Source of the DNA: Actinomycetota bacterium
GTDB taxonomy: Bacteria; Actinomycetota; Actinomycetes; Actinomycetales; Cellulomonadaceae
Direction of reading: 5' to 3'
Assembly: GCA_018898235.1 (NCBI GenBank)
Contig: JAHIJU010000278.1
Location: 1 to 6,386 of the forward strand
Length of the DNA stretch: 6,386 nt
The notes below the pieces were generated by a model. It ran no database searches. It saw only the letters and a program-made list of their open reading frames with translations, and was not told the DNA's origin. The translations under genes and the position numbers were made by a program. Positions 5,831 through 6,386 of the stretch are shown piece by piece; the stretch's first letter is position 1, and the number at the start of each line of letters is the position of its first letter.

Positions 5831-6145
5831 CTACACGACTCCGGTCAACTCGACTCCGTCGGCGAGCTCCCGAGCCCAAGCCCATGCGGGGCTGTCGTTG
5901 CGGATGTAGTGGCGGAACTTCGTGTCGCCGCCGGGGAGCGCCGACAACAGACTCAACTCGACAAGTGAGTCGAGTGGCCGCTGGATGCTGCTCGGCCGCA
6001 CCCCGAGGCGGTCAGCTAGGTCGCGGAGCGAGCACACACCATCCGAGATCTCGGCGATGGCAAGCATGAGCTCGAGCCTGTGCGTGTGACCAAAGGCGGT
6101 CCTAGAGACGCGCCTCAGACCTTCAACCGCAGCTTGAGGTTCCAT
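5831..6145 (-). CDS. Small winged-helix (ArsR/MarR-like) DNA-binding protein
   Basis: The 104-residue product is essentially one winged-helix domain. FGHTHRLELMLAIAEI resembles the first helices of ArsR-type domains. CSLRDLADRLGVRPSSIQRPLDSLVELSLLSAL is a clear helix-turn-helix with recognition helix RPSSIQRPLDSLVE. KFRHYIRND forms the wing, followed by a Trp-containing helix (SPAWAWARELADGV). The ATG at 6145 is supported by AGGAG (6156-6152) six bases upstream. No sensor domain or metal-binding Cys cluster is seen. It is divergent from the DUF5131 gene with only 52 bases between them, so control of that gene and of itself is likely. Codons such as CTT, TTT, TCT, GCT and GGT are used more than in the left part of the window, suggesting a different origin. 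It could also be a non-regulatory component of the neighbouring accessory system. Confidence 0.72.
   Translation of the reverse strand: MEPQAAVEGLRRVSRTAFGHTHRLELMLAIAEISDGVCSLRDLADRLGVRPSSIQRPLDSLVELSLLSALPGGDTKFRHYIRNDSPAWAWARELADGVELTGVV
5951..5975 (-). repeat. Inverted repeat inside the winged-helix gene
   Basis: ACTCAACTC (5951-5959) faces GAGTCGAGT (5967-5975) across a 7-base spacer. In the gene's own RNA (minus strand) this is a 9-bp stem with one G-U pair. A second register pairs ACTCGAC (5956-5962) with GTCGAGT (5969-5975). It lies in codons for the end of the recognition helix region (LDSLVELS), so it may be coincidence from coding constraint. Confidence 0.4.
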
Positions 6146-6146
6146 G

Positions 6147-6181
6147 CGATACTCCTACCACGAAACGCGATCCACGTATCG
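6147..6181. promoter_or_regulatory. Inverted repeat in the shared control region, candidate operator
   Basis: CGATAC (6147-6152) and GTATCG (6176-6181) are perfect arms 23 bases apart. Inside are direct repeats GCGAT (6146-6150 and 6167-6171) and CCACG (6158-6162 and 6172-6176). The element fills most of the 52-base gap between the divergent winged-helix and DUF5131 genes, where a repressor could act on both. The left arm lies between the ribosome site and start of the winged-helix gene. No convincing -35/-10 pair is visible. Confidence 0.4.
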
Positions 6182-6197
6182 AAGTTGGGAGGACGCC

Positions 6198-6386
6198 ATG
6201 CCGAAGCGCACGGGGATCGAATGGACCGAAGTGACCTGGAACCCGACCACTGGTTGCGACCGAATCTCACCCGGCTGCGATCACTGCTACGCCCTCACAC
6301 TGGCCAAGCGACTCAAGGCGATGGGGGCAGAGAAGTACCAAGCGGACGGCGACCCGAGAACATCTGGGCCCGGCTTCGCGCTGACC
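6198..6386 (+). CDS. Gp37/Gp68 (DUF5131) family protein, three-Cys-motif type, 3'-truncated by the window edge
   Basis: The first 63 residues are visible and the frame runs off the right edge. The ATG at 6198 follows GGGAGGA (6187-6193) by four bases. The N-terminus KRTGIEWTEVTWNPTTGC is the standard opening of this family. It leads into a cysteine cluster C20-x6-C27-x2-C30 (CDRISPGCDHCYA) and then a helix (LAKRLKAMG) and DPRTSGPGFALT. The spacing of the cysteines suggests a metal or iron-sulphur site; family annotation likens it to radical-SAM proteins, but a reaction is not established. These genes are known from phages, plasmids and accessory islands, and often sit next to tcmP, the 'three-Cys-motif partner'. 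That partner, if present, would lie beyond this window. The family call rests on a strong motif match; the function is unknown. Confidence 0.88.
   Translation, partial: MPKRTGIEWTEVTWNPTTGCDRISPGCDHCYALTLAKRLKAMGAEKYQADGDPRTSGPGFALT

Noticed and set aside
1..6386. CRISPR arrays, insertion sequences, rRNA or riboswitches
   Set aside because: No regularly spaced repeats, transposase, terminal inverted repeats, rRNA motifs or known riboswitch cores were seen.

Overview
The window is very GC-rich, with codons ending mostly in G or C, tight gene spacing and several overlapping start/stop codons. This points to a high-GC actinomycete; the genus cannot be fixed from the sequence alone. It holds seven genes: three on the plus strand that are complete or run off an edge on the left half (a GntR/FCD regulator cut by the left edge, acdS, and a TetR regulator), one plus-strand gene cut by the right edge, and minus-strand genes between them.

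Left part (1-1693): the tail of a GntR-type regulator is followed after 11 bases by acdS, a convincing 1-aminocyclopropane-1-carboxylate (ACC) deaminase with the family's key residues in place. This unit probably lets the cell use ACC, the plant ethylene precursor, as nitrogen and carbon source, under control of the neighbouring regulator. A strong 12-bp hairpin separates it from the convergent operon.

Middle part (1688-5529): a minus-strand three-gene operon is packed with 4-base and 1-base overlaps. In order of transcription it encodes a FucA-like class II aldolase, an APH/choline-kinase-fold small-molecule kinase, and a GlpD-type FAD-dependent glycerol-3-phosphate dehydrogenase. A TetR-family regulator diverges from it across a 70-base control region. 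The set looks like a catabolic route in which a sugar or polyol is phosphorylated, split by the aldolase into dihydroxyacetone phosphate or a related triose plus an aldehyde, and linked to the respiratory chain by the dehydrogenase. The substrate is not known and I do not recognise this exact gene combination as a named pathway.

Right part (5530-6386): about 300 bases without a recognisable gene are followed by a stretch of less biased base composition and codon use. It carries a small winged-helix regulator (minus strand) and, divergent from it, the start of a Gp37/Gp68 (DUF5131) family protein with a Cys-x6-Cys-x2-Cys cluster. This family is typical of phages and accessory islands and often sits beside the 'three-Cys-motif partner' TcmP. 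I read it as the edge of a horizontally acquired segment. The 52-base gap between the two genes holds a perfect inverted repeat that may be the regulator's operator.
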